Assembly (NCBI GenBank): GCA_023313575.1
Contig: JAJTTP010000010.1
Location: 1,550,001-1,614,000 of the forward strand
Direction: 5' to 3'
DNA length: 64,000 bases
Source of the DNA: Eutypella sp. D-1
Lineage: Eukaryota; Ascomycota; Sordariomycetes; Xylariales; Diatrypaceae
The translations under genes were made by a program, and so were the position numbers. A model generated the notes under the pieces. That model was not told where the DNA came from and ran no database searches. It saw only the letters and a program-made list of their open reading frames with translations. Positions 1-11,112 of the stretch are shown here, in pieces (position 1 is the stretch's first letter; each line of letters starts with the position of its first letter).

Positions 1-1996
1 GACCAGAAAGATGAATTGACTTGGAAAATGTTTCACTGGATGAAAGCAACTCATAGCCCATCCTGGCCCATTGTGCACCCTGGCCTGTGAACACCAGGAT
101 ATTTGCGATACGACTCGGGGCCTTGACACGTTCAAGGCCCTCATCTCTCAGGTTCGTAAGGAGAGATTTGAAATCCCGAGCTATCACATGAGAGCGCCAT
201 GGGAAGTTTGACCGACGACTCGTTAGTGTGTACGAGAGATCATCTAGGTCGATGTTCTCGAGGCGTTCTAGGTACGCTCTCAGGTCATCGACGGCATGCT
301 GTAGTGAAAACTCAGATCTAGCCGAGAGTGTGAACAAGCGCTGTGGGAGCACTCCGGTATCTGAAGAGACATTCTGTTCCTGAAAGCCAACATAAGGCGT
401 AGTCCCGTTCGTGCTTTCGCCGTTTATCTTGGCGGCTTTAACTAGGGAAAAAGGATGAGTATCATTGAAGAGAGGTGCGTGGAATCGCCGTGGATGGCGA
501 CTTGAGGACTTACAACCGTAGGAACCCGCTGATTCTAGGACAACCATGGCGTTGGTCCCACCAAACCCAAAACTATTAACCACGGCCTTTCGGGTAGCCG
601 CAGTGGACTGCCAAGGGGTAAGGGATCTGGCAATCTAGTAAAGACGCAATCAGTATCGATCACATACCCTTTCAATTCGTAAATCAATGTTACCTTCATA
701 TTCCACTTTTCTGGCTCCAGTCCAGGCTTGTAGTTCTCAAGAAGAATGTTTGGTGGGATCAGCCCTTTCTCCATGGCCATGACAGTCTTGATGAGACCTG
801 CGGCGCCACTGGCAGCCTCTGAATGGCCGATATTGGGTTTAGCCGTGCCAACAAATAGAGGCTGTTTTGCGTCACGCTTCTGGCAGAAAACATTGCGAAT
901 CGCCGCAATCTCTGCCGCGTCCCCTGCCTTCGTGCCGGTTCCATGGGCCTCCGCATACTCTACGTCAGAAGGGCCGAATTCCAGGCCACGAAACAGACTT
1001 CGAGCAAGGCGTTCCTGTGCGGCTTGGTTAGGCAGCGTAATACCATTGGTTTTCCCATCGGAATTGGCCCCCGAGCTACGAATGACAGCTCGAATCTCAT
1101 CCCTATCGCGGATAGCATCATCCAAGCGCTTGAGCATTACCATGCCCACACCTTCACCACGCCCGTATCCGTTTCCACGGACGTCAAACGTAAATGACTT
1201 CCCTTCTCCATTGAATAGTCTATTCACGTTATGTCAGTCGCCATTTCTTTCCATTCCTCCCCAAACAAAGAACCTACCCAGTCAATGACATAAGCGCCAT
1301 CTGGTCAGGGGAGAATATCAGTCCAACGCCGCCTGCTAGAGCCATATCAGTTTCACCAACACTGAGACTCTGGCAAGCTGAGTTGATGGCAACCAAACTT
1401 CCAGAGCATGCAGTATCTATCATGACTGATGGGCCCTGGAGGTCAAAGATGTAGGATACTCTGTTAGTCAAGAGCGGCCTCGCTACACCGGTGTTGTGGT
1501 ATGAGGTAAACGCCAAAGCGTCTTTATGAGTTACTTGTTCGTAATCATGACCGAACATAGCCACTTGTTACCAGTTAGCTACACCAGTAGGAGTTCAGAG
1601 GCGATGTTTTATCATACCAAAAACCCCAGTATCCGAACCCTTGAAACGATTCATAGGAATTCCAGCGCTCTCAACTGCTTCCCAAGCAGTCTCCAGCACA
1701 ACACGCTGTTGCGGGTCGAGGGCCTCTGCCTCTAAGGATGATATTCCGAAGAAGCTAGAGTCAAAGCTGGCGATATCCTGATCGATGAAGTGGCCGCCCT
1801 TCTGGTTGATACCACCTGGGGCATTCGGATCAGGATGGTAAAAGGCCTTCTCATTGAACCTGTCTGATGGTACAGGGGTCCATCCGTCGTGACCTTCGGC
1901 AACGGTGGTCCACAGCGCTTCAGGACTGTTGGATTTCGCCGCATAGCGGCAACTCATGCCGATAATTGCAATCGGGACGGGTGGTCTCGTCGACAT
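1..1996 (-). CDS. Highly reducing type I polyketide synthase, N-terminal part (KS and start of AT), cut by window edge
   Basis: The N-terminus enters the beta-ketoacyl synthase domain within a few residues (PIAIIGMSCRYA) with no SAT domain, the layout of fungal highly reducing PKSs. Four exons restore one frame: 1996-1618, 1563-1278, 1219-694, and 634 to the edge, with introns 1564-1617, 1220-1277 and 635-693. The KS triad is visible: Cys179 in DTACSGSL, His314 in EAHGTGT, His354 in KPNIGH. The KS ends with NSFGFGGTNAM, a linker follows, and the last 30 residues show FTGQGAQW, the start of the malonyl-CoA acyltransferase domain. DH, MT, ER, KR and ACP would lie left of the window. The protein should build a reduced polyketide chain in the cytosol. 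It is the only evident metabolite synthase here, and the SDR about 3 kb upstream of its start may be a partner. Product unknown. No frame break is seen in the visible 608 or so codons. Confidence 0.93.
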
Positions 1997-2842
1997 CTTG
2001 ACTGCTGGATTCTAACAGACGATATGAGTATGTATCGTGTCACAAGAGTCTGTTTTGCTATGCCGGGTCTAAGCCAAGGGGATATCTCTTCAGTTTAACT
2101 CCTTTATATGTCTGAATGGAACCCCTGTGTCTTCTCCCTTAATACGGCAGGTGTTGAAGCCCTCCGAAATCCCACAGGGCCTACCCCGCCTCTTGGGGAC
2201 TAGAAGCCAGGAGTTCCGTAGGAACAGTAAGACCTAGAGACCCTACATGACCAACATTCAGACCAAGGGAAATAATCCCGAGAAGCGCATGACTGAACTG
2301 TGTAACCAAGCTCATTGAGACGCTTCATAGTGGAAGTGGAGTATATCTATCAGATAGCTATCCATTTCATCCCGCCACTCTAGCTGATACCCCATGTTGA
2401 CGTCGATGTCTCACCGAGATAAGAGCAGATGTCTCCTATATTCACATAAGCTTATATATCGTATCAGCTTGTGAGCAAAGACATCTCTGTCTGTACGATC
2501 CTCTGCCGGGTAAGAATGTCCTCGGTGGAGTTTTCCGCTGTCTTACAAGGGCACATGGGGGGCAAAGCAAGGTCGTGGGAACTTCCGCGTCTTGGGATGC
2601 CAACTAACTGCTAACTTTTCCATCAATCAATTGAAGTCGTTTTCTTTTGCCTTGATTTCAACGAGCGACCGTAGGTCCATGCCGCCGCTATACCCCTATC
2701 CAATTAACAACCTGGTCTGTAGCCTTTAGCTAGTTAAGTCCTCCACAGCCAAGTCTTGCCCGGGGTTGCCTGTGATCCTACCATAACTGCATAATATGCG
2801 GGGGGTATATTCACCTCCTTCACTGAACAGAAGCGAGGCATT

Positions 2843-2854
2843 CGGATTAATCCG
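2843..2854. promoter_or_regulatory. Palindrome CGG-N6-CCG, candidate Zn2Cys6 regulator site
   Basis: CGGATTAATCCG is a perfect 12-base palindrome with inverted CGG triplets six bases apart, the geometry bound by some Gal4-type (Zn2Cys6) fungal regulators such as the Ppr1 class. It lies about 850 bases upstream of the PKS start, so it could serve the PKS promoter. A chance palindrome cannot be excluded, and no regulator gene is in the window. Confidence 0.3.
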
Positions 2855-3006
2855 TCGTTTTATGTGGTTACGTTTCAACGGGCAACGAAATGGGTATAGC
2901 CTAGGTGAATGCTAGTGTCCAACTTTCAATCTTTAGGCCGCCTATAAATTGTGAGACTCAACGGGGCATAGAACGTTCATAGACTCTGCAAGTCGAGCGT
3001 GGCAAC

Positions 3007-3387
3007 TCACAAGTAGGAGAATTCGTATTCGTATGTAGATGAAGCGTCCAAAAAAGAAAGGACACGAGAATCGAAATGCCAGTGGCCAGCGGCATCCAAT
3101 GGCAATAGATGGGGGCAGCTAGATCTGCAAAAGGCTATAACTTGCGAGATAAAAGCGAAATCCTTTCTCCATAGTGTAACGCCCGAAGGCTTTATCGCGT
3201 ATGAACTCATTATTTGACGAGTCTTTTCTGGGATGCCCAATAAAGCCATCCCATAAGCGACATCATGTTGCTGCTGGCCACTGGTTTTTCGATTATCACG
3301 CCCGCACCATGTTGTGTCACCCTCTAGAGCCTTTTGACGCGCTTCACTGAGTAAGGTTTGAGGTCCTAGATCGACACATAGAATCAT
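3007..3387 (-). CDS. Hypothetical 126-aa reading frame, possibly a gene remnant
   Basis: This is an ATG-started frame of 126 codons between the PKS and SDR. The composition is protein-like, with a Cys/His-containing C-terminal half and a C-terminus rich in aromatic residues. I recognise no family, catalytic motif, signal peptide or membrane segment. I found no convincing partner exon on either side. It could be a small lineage-specific gene, the last exon of a decayed gene, or chance. Confidence 0.22.
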   Translation of the reverse strand: MILCVDLGPQTLLSEARQKALEGDTTWCGRDNRKTSGQQQHDVAYGMALLGIPEKTRQIMSSYAIKPSGVTLWRKDFAFISQVIAFCRSSCPHLLPLDAAGHWHFDSRVLSFLDASSTYEYEFSYL

Positions 3388-4260
3388 GGTCGCTTATTTT
3401 TGGCTTATATATCGTGATCTAAAGGTGGTAGGTTTCGTGTACTCGAACGCTCTGTCCTAAGGTCTTGGGTAACACGTGTATCAGACAAGACTTCCTTCCG
3501 GATGATCATCTAATACTTATGACTTGGACTTCAGCCTTATGAGTTGGATGTAGCCTTGCAGCCATGTACGTCATATTGTAACCTCAACTGCATCAATGCA
3601 CTGCTTTGAATTCGGGGTCCTTATTACAATGCAACGTGGAAACGCCAATCAGATCGAATTGGGATTTGCATATGGGGAAACCAAACACTATGGATGCGAT
3701 GTGCTTTTGATAAAGGAGAAACTGATATAATACAAAATTTTATCCAGAGGACACCGTCGAAAATGTACGACATATTCACATAGATGTCAACTATTGTACT
3801 ACTTACTAAAAGCTCCCCGGTGACCCCCTGCAATAGACATACAGCTCCCGACTAACAAACGAACAGGCCCACTATGGGTTATTATAGCGTTCTATTCACT
3901 GTCATATAACTCTGACGTTATGTTCCAAGAGTATCTAGAATGACCTCGTCAATTCTATGATTATCCAGGGTTCTAGTCATTGAAATTTTATTTCGGATAC
4001 TCCAAGGTGACCCCCGAAAGGTCGTATAGGCAAGACATGTTTGTAGGTTTTTTTTACACATCATTAATATGATACAAACAGAAATCTAACATATTTCCTC
4101 TCATAGGGATAAGGATGCATTATAGTGGCAGGAGGTTTTCATATATCACTGCCCAGACCTTTTGCAAGGCAAGCTTGGTCAAGGACGCGCTTCCTCCTCA
4201 CATAGCTAGAATTGTGGTATAGCATCGCTAGTGTCGATCCAGGCACCTTATAAGCATTAA

Positions 4261-4319
4261 GCGTTATGTTAAATTAACATACGTAGTAATTACTAGTATG
4301 TATTAGTAAAAGATAACGC
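4261..4319. repeat. Small composite inverted repeat (hairpin), 59 bases
   Basis: The outer ends GCGTTAT (4261-4267) and ATAACGC (4313-4319) are exact inverted copies. Inside, ACATAC-G-TAGTAA (4277-4289) pairs with TTACTAGTATGT (4290-4301) over 12 bases with one bulged G. A further TATGTTAA-A-TTAACATA inverted repeat overlaps the left half. It could be a MITE remnant, a transcription-associated hairpin, or an accident in AT-rich DNA. Confidence 0.45.
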
Positions 4320-4913
4320 ACTGAGAAACGGGTAAGATTATAATTAGTCGTAACTCTTCTGTTGCTGACTGAGTCCCGGTTTAACGTATTAGTCGACCCC
4401 TCAGCGCGGAGTAAAGTGGGTCGCTCAGGGGTAACGTCCTCACTCAGCCAATAGGCGCTGCAGGCAACTATCAGTCAAGAACAGGCTTGCAGACACTGTT
4501 ATAGGGCATCACTATGTCTGGGACTCTATCGTTATGCCCGTATAAATTAAATCCATGAAAACCAATTATAGTGGGCATTATAGCATCTGTAGCATAATGC
4601 GACCATAACTAAACATGCTGGGTAAGCACAAGCAAAAAGAACCCATGGAGAGTTGTATTCGGTGATGATGACCTCAACACCATTCTCCATTGTTCACCCA
4701 CGATAAATGATCATGACAAATAGCACACACCCCTCCGAGAGGTACCCATAATATATATTTAATTATATAAGAGAGGTAGAACATCATCTAACGCTGGCCT
4801 GACTATCGCACCAATCTCATCGGGTTTGTCTTCTGTTATATCTATGATCTATCTGAATTCGAAAGTAACACGATCCCATTCTACACATATTAACACCCAA
4901 GTCGTCCAACAAC

Positions 4914-6026
4914 ATGTCCGCCAGAGGCGAAAACTTCACGAAGACGCGCCACTCCAAGCCGTACGCTGCTATCTCCCCTTCACGCCCCGAGCTTTCGCAG
5001 AATGGGAGGACGGTCCTCGTGACGGGCGGCACGGCAGGAATTGGATATGCGATTGCGCGCGGGTTCCTGCGCGGTGGTGCAGCGAAGGTCATCATTCTCG
5101 GCCGCAATCCCGAAAGGGCCAGTACAGCCGCCGCAGCGCTCAGGCAGGAGGCGCGGGAGGCAAACCAAGGGTCAGCGGGCGAGGTTGTGGGGCTAGCCAT
5201 TGACATAGCGGACTCTGCGGCGGTAGAGAGGCTATGGGCGGGCTTCAACGGGGACGATGGAGATAAGAACGGGAGAGACGTCATCGACGTACTCGTGCTT
5301 AACGCCGCCAGCGTCTCGCAGCAGAAGCCCGTTCTGGAGCTTGGCGCGAAGGGCATCTGGCGAGATTACGAGGTCAACGTGCGCGCGCAGCTTGACATGA
5401 CGGAGAGCTTTTACAAGCAATCTCATAAGCCGACTGATCGCCCGCTGGTACGACCCATCTACATATTTTATCCGATGCGCGATTGCTACACTCATTGCCC
5501 TATTGCATAGCCATCTGCAGCTTGATCTTACTAACTTGATAACCAGTACCTAGTGCACGTCTCGTCGAGCTCGATCCACGACTGGAGTCTGTCGGCCAAC
5601 CGGCGCGGGTACGCCGCGTCGAAACTGGCGGGCGCCACGGCACTGCAGATGATCGCACTGGAGACGCCAGCGCGACAGATGCAGGTCATCAACTTCAACC
5701 CGGGTCCGAACTACACACAAGCCGCCAAGGACGCAGGGTATACCCTCGATGACTACGACTGGTATGACTGTATGTTTCCAACCCTTTCCTAACCACCTTC
5801 TGCATCCTCTAGTGAGGAGGGAACTCGAGCAACCTTTGTGACTAACGATCCCTCAGTGGACCTCGCTGGCCATTTCGCCGTCTGGTGCGCCTCACCCGAA
5901 GCGGCGTTCCTTCACGGCAGGTTCGTCTGGTCGTCGTGGGACGTTGATGAGCTGCGAAGCGGGAATATCAGGAAGCGCATCGACGAGGACGAATTCTTCC
6001 TGATGACAGGTGTTCAGGGAATTTAG
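4914..6026 (+). CDS. Short-chain dehydrogenase/reductase (SDR)
   Basis: Three exons (4914-5447, 5547-5769, 5857-6026; introns 5448-5546 and 5770-5856) give 308 residues, a usual length for classical or retinol-dehydrogenase-like SDRs. The cofactor motif TGGTAGIG is at residues 37-44, NAAS stands where NNAG is usual, a serine-rich strand precedes the active site, and the catalytic YAASK has Tyr200 and Lys204. It should be an NAD(P)H-dependent oxidoreductase of the cytosol with unknown substrate. The start was chosen at the ATG preceded by AACA. Intron 1 carries a CTAAC branch sequence. Lying between a PKS and a repeat island, it is a plausible tailoring enzyme of that cluster, but this rests on position alone. 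Confidence 0.88.
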
Positions 6027-6311
6027 GGTTCTCGCCCGATCATGTTTTTGTACCAGTCTCCTGGTGAAGCTAGTTGCCATACGCGGTAGATATTCCACTC
6101 TCTTTCAGCATTATTTATTTCCACATATCTCTCGGTGGGTAAAGGACGTCCTTTGCTTTCGAAACTACGTACGAATAGTATAAATCAACATGATGCTGTT
6201 GGATCATATTTAACTACTTAAGTAAATCTGGTATACGTAAGGCGTCAGTTGTGACGTGATTTTAGTGCTGGCAGGCGTGGTTCTTTAAGCCGTTATAAGA
6301 GAAGGACCGGC

Positions 6312-6532
6312 TATGCTTATTGGTCCTTTTTAATAATACCGAGTAATTACGTTATATATAATAAATATTAATATATTTTAAGATTTAAATTTTAATTACT
6401 ATTATAAAAAAGAAAAAATATATTTATTAATTTATTTTATTTTATTTAATAATATGTCGGTTATAAACGGTATCGATAATATTTATCCCGATATAAATTA
6501 ATAATAACCGGGTAACGGCTTTAATTATTATA
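6312..6532 (+). repeat. Left outer direct repeat of the AT-rich island (LTR candidate, copy A)
   Basis: This 221-base segment matches 10671-10890 in the same orientation. Nearly all differences I see are C/T or G/A transitions, as RIP would leave. Its inner (right) end is the more mutated one. The pair brackets 4.1 kb and is best read as the LTRs of a dead retrotransposon. A 7-base hairpin (AAGGACC/GGTCCTT, 6302-6328) sits at the left border, and weak similarity may run some 20 bases further left. Confidence 0.65.
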
Positions 6533-8306
6533 TTACCTTTTTTTAAAAAATAAACTTTTTAATTTTATATTATTAATTTATAATAATAAAATTATTATAA
6601 ATAAATAATAAAATAAAGTTATTATAATTATTATAATAAACGTGCCCGATTTTAATTAAAAACTTATTTATTAATATATTAAAAATTACGTACGGGATAA
6701 CCGTTATTAATATAAGTGAAAAAAAAGTTAATGTTATTATTAAAATTTCGAAAACGATATATATTATTAATATAATAATTAATAATAGCTTAAAACTTAT
6801 TATAATAAAGTTTATATTTATTTTAACGTTTCCGTATTTATAAAATTTAATTACCGGTAACATAAATATAAATTAAGCTTTTTTTTAAAAAAGAAATAAA
6901 CGCGTATACGATTTTATAATACTTTTAAATTATTAAAATAATTATATATTATTAACGTTTTATATTATTTAATTAATTATTTAATAAATAACATTTTTTA
7001 TTAAGTTTTAAACGTAATTATCGTAAATAAGTTATTATTATAACGGTTAAATATTAAATAATAATAAAAACTTATTATAACTTTTAAATTTAAATATACG
7101 GTTATAAATCGTAATAACGTAACATAATAATACTGGTAATAAAAACACGGCGTTAACGTAATTTTTATAAATTATAATTTTTTTAATATTATTATTAATT
7201 TTTTCAATTTTACCGTTATTATAAAAACGTATTAATTAATAACCTTTTTACCGGTAAAAATATTTATATTATTATAAATTTATTTTTTTAAATAATTAAA
7301 ACTTTTATTAATACGTTTAAATAATAATATCGCGGTTTTAAATATTATATTAATTATAATATGTTTTTTATTTAATTAATAACGTATTTAATAATTATAA
7401 ATATCGTAACCGGGTTAAAAATAATATAAATAATTAAATAAAGTTAAAATCGGGTAATATTAAATTTAATCTTTTTATTAATTAATACGTAAAATATTTT
7501 ATAATAATTTATTAAGTAATTAAAATAATTTCGGGGTATTAATATTTTTTTAAAACGTTACGATAAATTACATTTACCGTAATATAATTTATATTATAAA
7601 GAAATATTTTTATTTTAATTAATAAATTATTATAATACTTATTATATATAATAAGTTATTTAATAACCGTTTATATTATACGATTTTATATAATTAATTT
7701 TAATAAATTATAAACTTTGTTTAATTTAATTTTTTTATAAATTAACCGGTAAAACTGTATCGGATTATAAATATTTAAAAATTATTTATAAATCGAGCCG
7801 GTTTAAACGGCCGGGGTCGGTAATAAATCTTTTCGATTTTCTTTTAAACCGTTATTTTTTTTCGATTATTCTGGATAAAAATTATTATAAACCGGATATG
7901 TTTTAACGTTATCCAAATAAGGTTTATTATAATCCGGATATATTAAAATCGGAATCGGAAACGGTTATACTGTTAAAATTAAGTTTAATATTTAACAGCT
8001 GGGAAAAGTAATTTATTAATATATTAATTTTATTTACACGATAAATTATTTAAATATTATAATATTTTATTATATTTAAAAACCGTGTAATCTTTATTAA
8101 TTATTTAATTTTAATATTAAAAGTTTTAAATAATTTATAATTAATTATAATAATAATATTATTATTTTTAATTTAATAGCGTTAATATTATAACGTTATT
8201 ACGATAATTAAAAGTTTACGTTTTTATATAAAATATTACGATTATATATCGGTTAAGTTTTTTAAAAAATACGTAATAAAATATAAATAAAGTTTTATTT
8301 ACCCGT

Positions 8307-8705
8307 TATTATAACCTGGTCAGGTCATAAAAGGCCAAGTGGGGCCAATAACAAATCACGATCCCATTCGAAAGAATAAGGCTTTTAAAAAGACCCAGCC
8401 ACAGTGGGACAGCTACGTTCAAGTTACGTGATAAGAAGGATAGTTAGGATAGCTAGCTATCCTAATAATCCAGGATAACTAAGATAACTAACTATCTTAA
8501 CGATCTAATAGTAACCATATATTTTAATGTTAGGAATAAAGGATATAAAATAATATATAATTACGTTTATTACTTTTTTTTTAAATAATTTTTAAACTTA
8601 TTAACTTATAATATAACTTAATTACTTATTGCTTAAAACCCCAGCATTCCTGCTAACATAAACCCCTTAACTGGACTAATAGTTAGGAATAAACCAGCCG
8701 TTACA
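8307..8705 (+). repeat. Inner LTR-like repeat, copy 1
   Basis: This 399-base repeat is shared with 9413-9849 in the same orientation. Its ends are T(A/G)TTATAACC and CCAGCCGTTACA, so the ancestral ends would be TG...CA as in LTRs. It contains the perfect 18-base palindrome AGGATAGCTAGCTATCCT at 8446-8463. Its first 210 or so bases are close to normal composition, unlike the AT-rich surroundings. I see no clear target-site duplication: the flanks are CCCGT and TACCG. Confidence 0.65.
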
Positions 8706-9412
8706 TACCGGGTAATACGAAATAAATTTTATAACCGTTTTTTTTTTTAAAACTTTAATTTAATATTATTAATAAATTTATTAAATTTAATATTATTATA
8801 TAAAGTCTTTTTAAACGTAATATTTTAACTTTTTAACTTAATATCGTAAAAGTATTAAAACTTTTTTTTATAATTTTTTACGAAATAACCCGTTTTACCG
8901 TAATTAAAATATTTATTATTTTACGGCTTAATTATATAGTTACTTTTTTAATTTTAAATATAATAAATTATTTAATTATTTATATAAAGGTTTAAAATTT
9001 TATTTCTACGTTTTATTTATAAAATTATAAACATTACCGATAATTATTTAATTTAAATAACGCCCGGTTTAATTAATATAATTTTTATAATTTTAAAGTT
9101 ATGAAATAAAGCGTTTACGTTATATAATTATATTATTATTTTTAATATATTATAAATTTTTTATTTAACCGTTTAATATATAATAATTTTATTTTTTTAT
9201 ATAACGTTATTTATACCGAAAATAAATAAAGTATTAATAAATAAATTAAAATTTATTTATCGTAATATATATTACGGTTTATAAACAGTATTTAATTAAA
9301 CGTTTTTTATATATAACGAAAAAAATTAATTTAAATTTTATTTTAAAAAAGTAATAAAATAATAAATATTACCGTTAATTTTTTTAAAGTATTATATTTA
9401 TTAAACGTTTAA

Positions 9413-9849
9413 TGTTATAACCTGGTCAGGTTATAAAAGGCCAAATAAGCTAATAACAAATCACAATCCCATTCGAAAAAACGAGGCTTTTAAAAAACCC
9501 AGCCACAGTGGGTCAGCCACGTTCGAGTTACGTGATAAGAAGGATAGCCAGGATAGCTAACTATCCCAATAATCCAAGATAGCTGGGATAACCAGCTATC
9601 CTAATGATTTAACAGTAACCATACATTCCAATGTCAGGAATAAAGGATATAAATAATATATAATTACGTTTATTACCTTTTTTTTAAATAGTTTTTAAAC
9701 TTATTAACTTATAATATAACTTAATTACTTAAAACACCTTTTTTATTATTATTATTAAACGTAATTATTTATTATTTAAAACCTTTAACACTTTTATTAA
9801 TATAAACCTTTTAACTGGATTAATAATTAGGAATAAACCAGCCGTTATA
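9413..9849 (+). repeat. Inner LTR-like repeat, copy 2, flanked by TTTAA duplication
   Basis: This 437-base copy of the 8307-8705 repeat begins TGTTATAACC and ends GCCGTTATA. The five bases on each side are identical (TTTAA at 9408-9412 and 9850-9854), as expected for a solo LTR or small non-autonomous element, although a match is easier by chance in AT-rich DNA. A stem of nine base pairs (GATAGCTGG/CCAGCTATC, about 9578-9600) lies inside. It is about 38 bases longer than copy 1 because of an AT-rich insertion near its right end. Confidence 0.65.
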
Positions 9850-10670
9850 TTTAAATAATAACTTTAAATATTTTAAATTAAATAACGCGGTTACGTTAAA
9901 TAAAGCTTTTAATATTACCGAAATTAATATTAAAAATAAACGTAATCTTTTTAAGTTATAATTTATATAAAATCGTAATATTTACGAAACGGTTTTAAAT
10001 TTTTTTAAATTAGTAAAAACTTTAATATTAACTTATTATATTTTTAACTTTTAAAAAAATAATATTTTATTAATAAGTTTAATTTATTTATATTTAATAA
10101 TTTTTATTTTAATTATAATTTATAATTATATTAATTTAATACGGCGTTTAAGTTTATTATTAACGCCGATATTTAAAATCGAGGTATAAAAATTTAACAT
10201 ATTATTTAAAAAATATTTTTTATTAATAATAACGGAATATTAAATTAATAACCGGTAACCGGTAACGGTTATAATGCCGTTATAACTTTATAATTAACCG
10301 TTTAATTAAAATCGATCGTAATTAATTAAAGTTAAATAAATATGTTATTAATTAATTTTAAAAAGTTTATTATTTTATTAAATATATTTTTTATTTTAAT
10401 AATTTTTATATTTTAATTTATAAATTTAATTTTTAATTTAATTATTATGTTAACGCCATAAATATTTATTTTTATAACGTTATTTACGTATAAACTTATT
10501 AAAATTTTAATTTTACCGTTTTAATTAACCGGGCTTTTTAAGTTTTTAATAAGTTATAATATTTTTATATTATTTATTAATAGTTTTTTATTATGTAAAT
10601 TATTAATATTAATTTAAATTTTTATAATATTTTTATTTATTTTAAATATAAATTTATAAAAATAGCTATT

Positions 10671-10890
10671 TATATTTATTAATCCTTTTTAATAATATTA
10701 AGTAATTACGTTATATATAATAAATATTAATATATTTTAAATTTTAAATTTTAATTATTATTATAAATGGAAAAAATTTATTTATTAATTTATTTTATTT
10801 TATTTAATAATATATCGGTTATAAACGGTATCGATAACACTTATTCCGATATGGGTTAATAGTGGCCGGGCAACGGCCCTGGTTACCATA
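10671..10890 (+). repeat. Right outer direct repeat of the AT-rich island (LTR candidate, copy B)
   Basis: This partner of 6312-6532 is 4.36 kb away in the same orientation. Its last 40 bases are GC-normal, while the matching end of copy A is converted to A/T by transitions. The mutation therefore fades at the outer edge of the element, as seen at RIP boundaries. Confidence 0.65.
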
Positions 10891-11112
10891 CGGCGTTCCG
10901 ATTTCCGGAATGACAAATCGGGCAATTCTCTCCCTTCTCCGTCTCCTGCTAATTTGTTACATTGAGCACGAGCTTATCGGCAGCTTGGATTAGCATCAAC
11001 AATTATATCCAATTATTATTGTTTTATAAAATAAGAATTCCTATATTAGGCGCTGCTTATAATACATCACACCGGACATCGAGAGGCCTTACATATCAAG
11101 TCGCCGTTACGC

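Larger units (their letters stand above)
1997..4913. other. Intergenic region between PKS and SDR
   Basis: This is the shared upstream region of the PKS (minus strand) and the SDR (plus strand). It holds one weak 126-codon reading frame, a CGG-N6-CCG palindrome and a hairpin-forming repeat, each listed separately. I see no other convincing coding exon. Confidence 0.6.
6290..10890. mobile_element. RIP-degraded AT-rich island, probable dead LTR retrotransposon
   Basis: This is about 4.6 kb of extremely AT-rich DNA between GC-normal genes, with long runs of A/T words and remaining C and G mostly as CpG. CpA is rare on both strands, the signature of RIP on repeats. Direct repeats of about 220 bases lie at both ends. 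Two shorter LTR-like repeats with near-normal composition sit inside. No reverse transcriptase, integrase or transposase motif can be read; every frame is broken, and the one 96-codon frame (6573-6863, minus) is compositional noise. Confidence 0.75.

Noticed and set aside
6573..6863. 96-codon minus-strand frame in the AT-rich island
   Set aside because: Composition is only Ile, Leu, Phe, Asn and Lys from RIP-type AT DNA; no motif, and the frame reflects loss of G/C, not coding.
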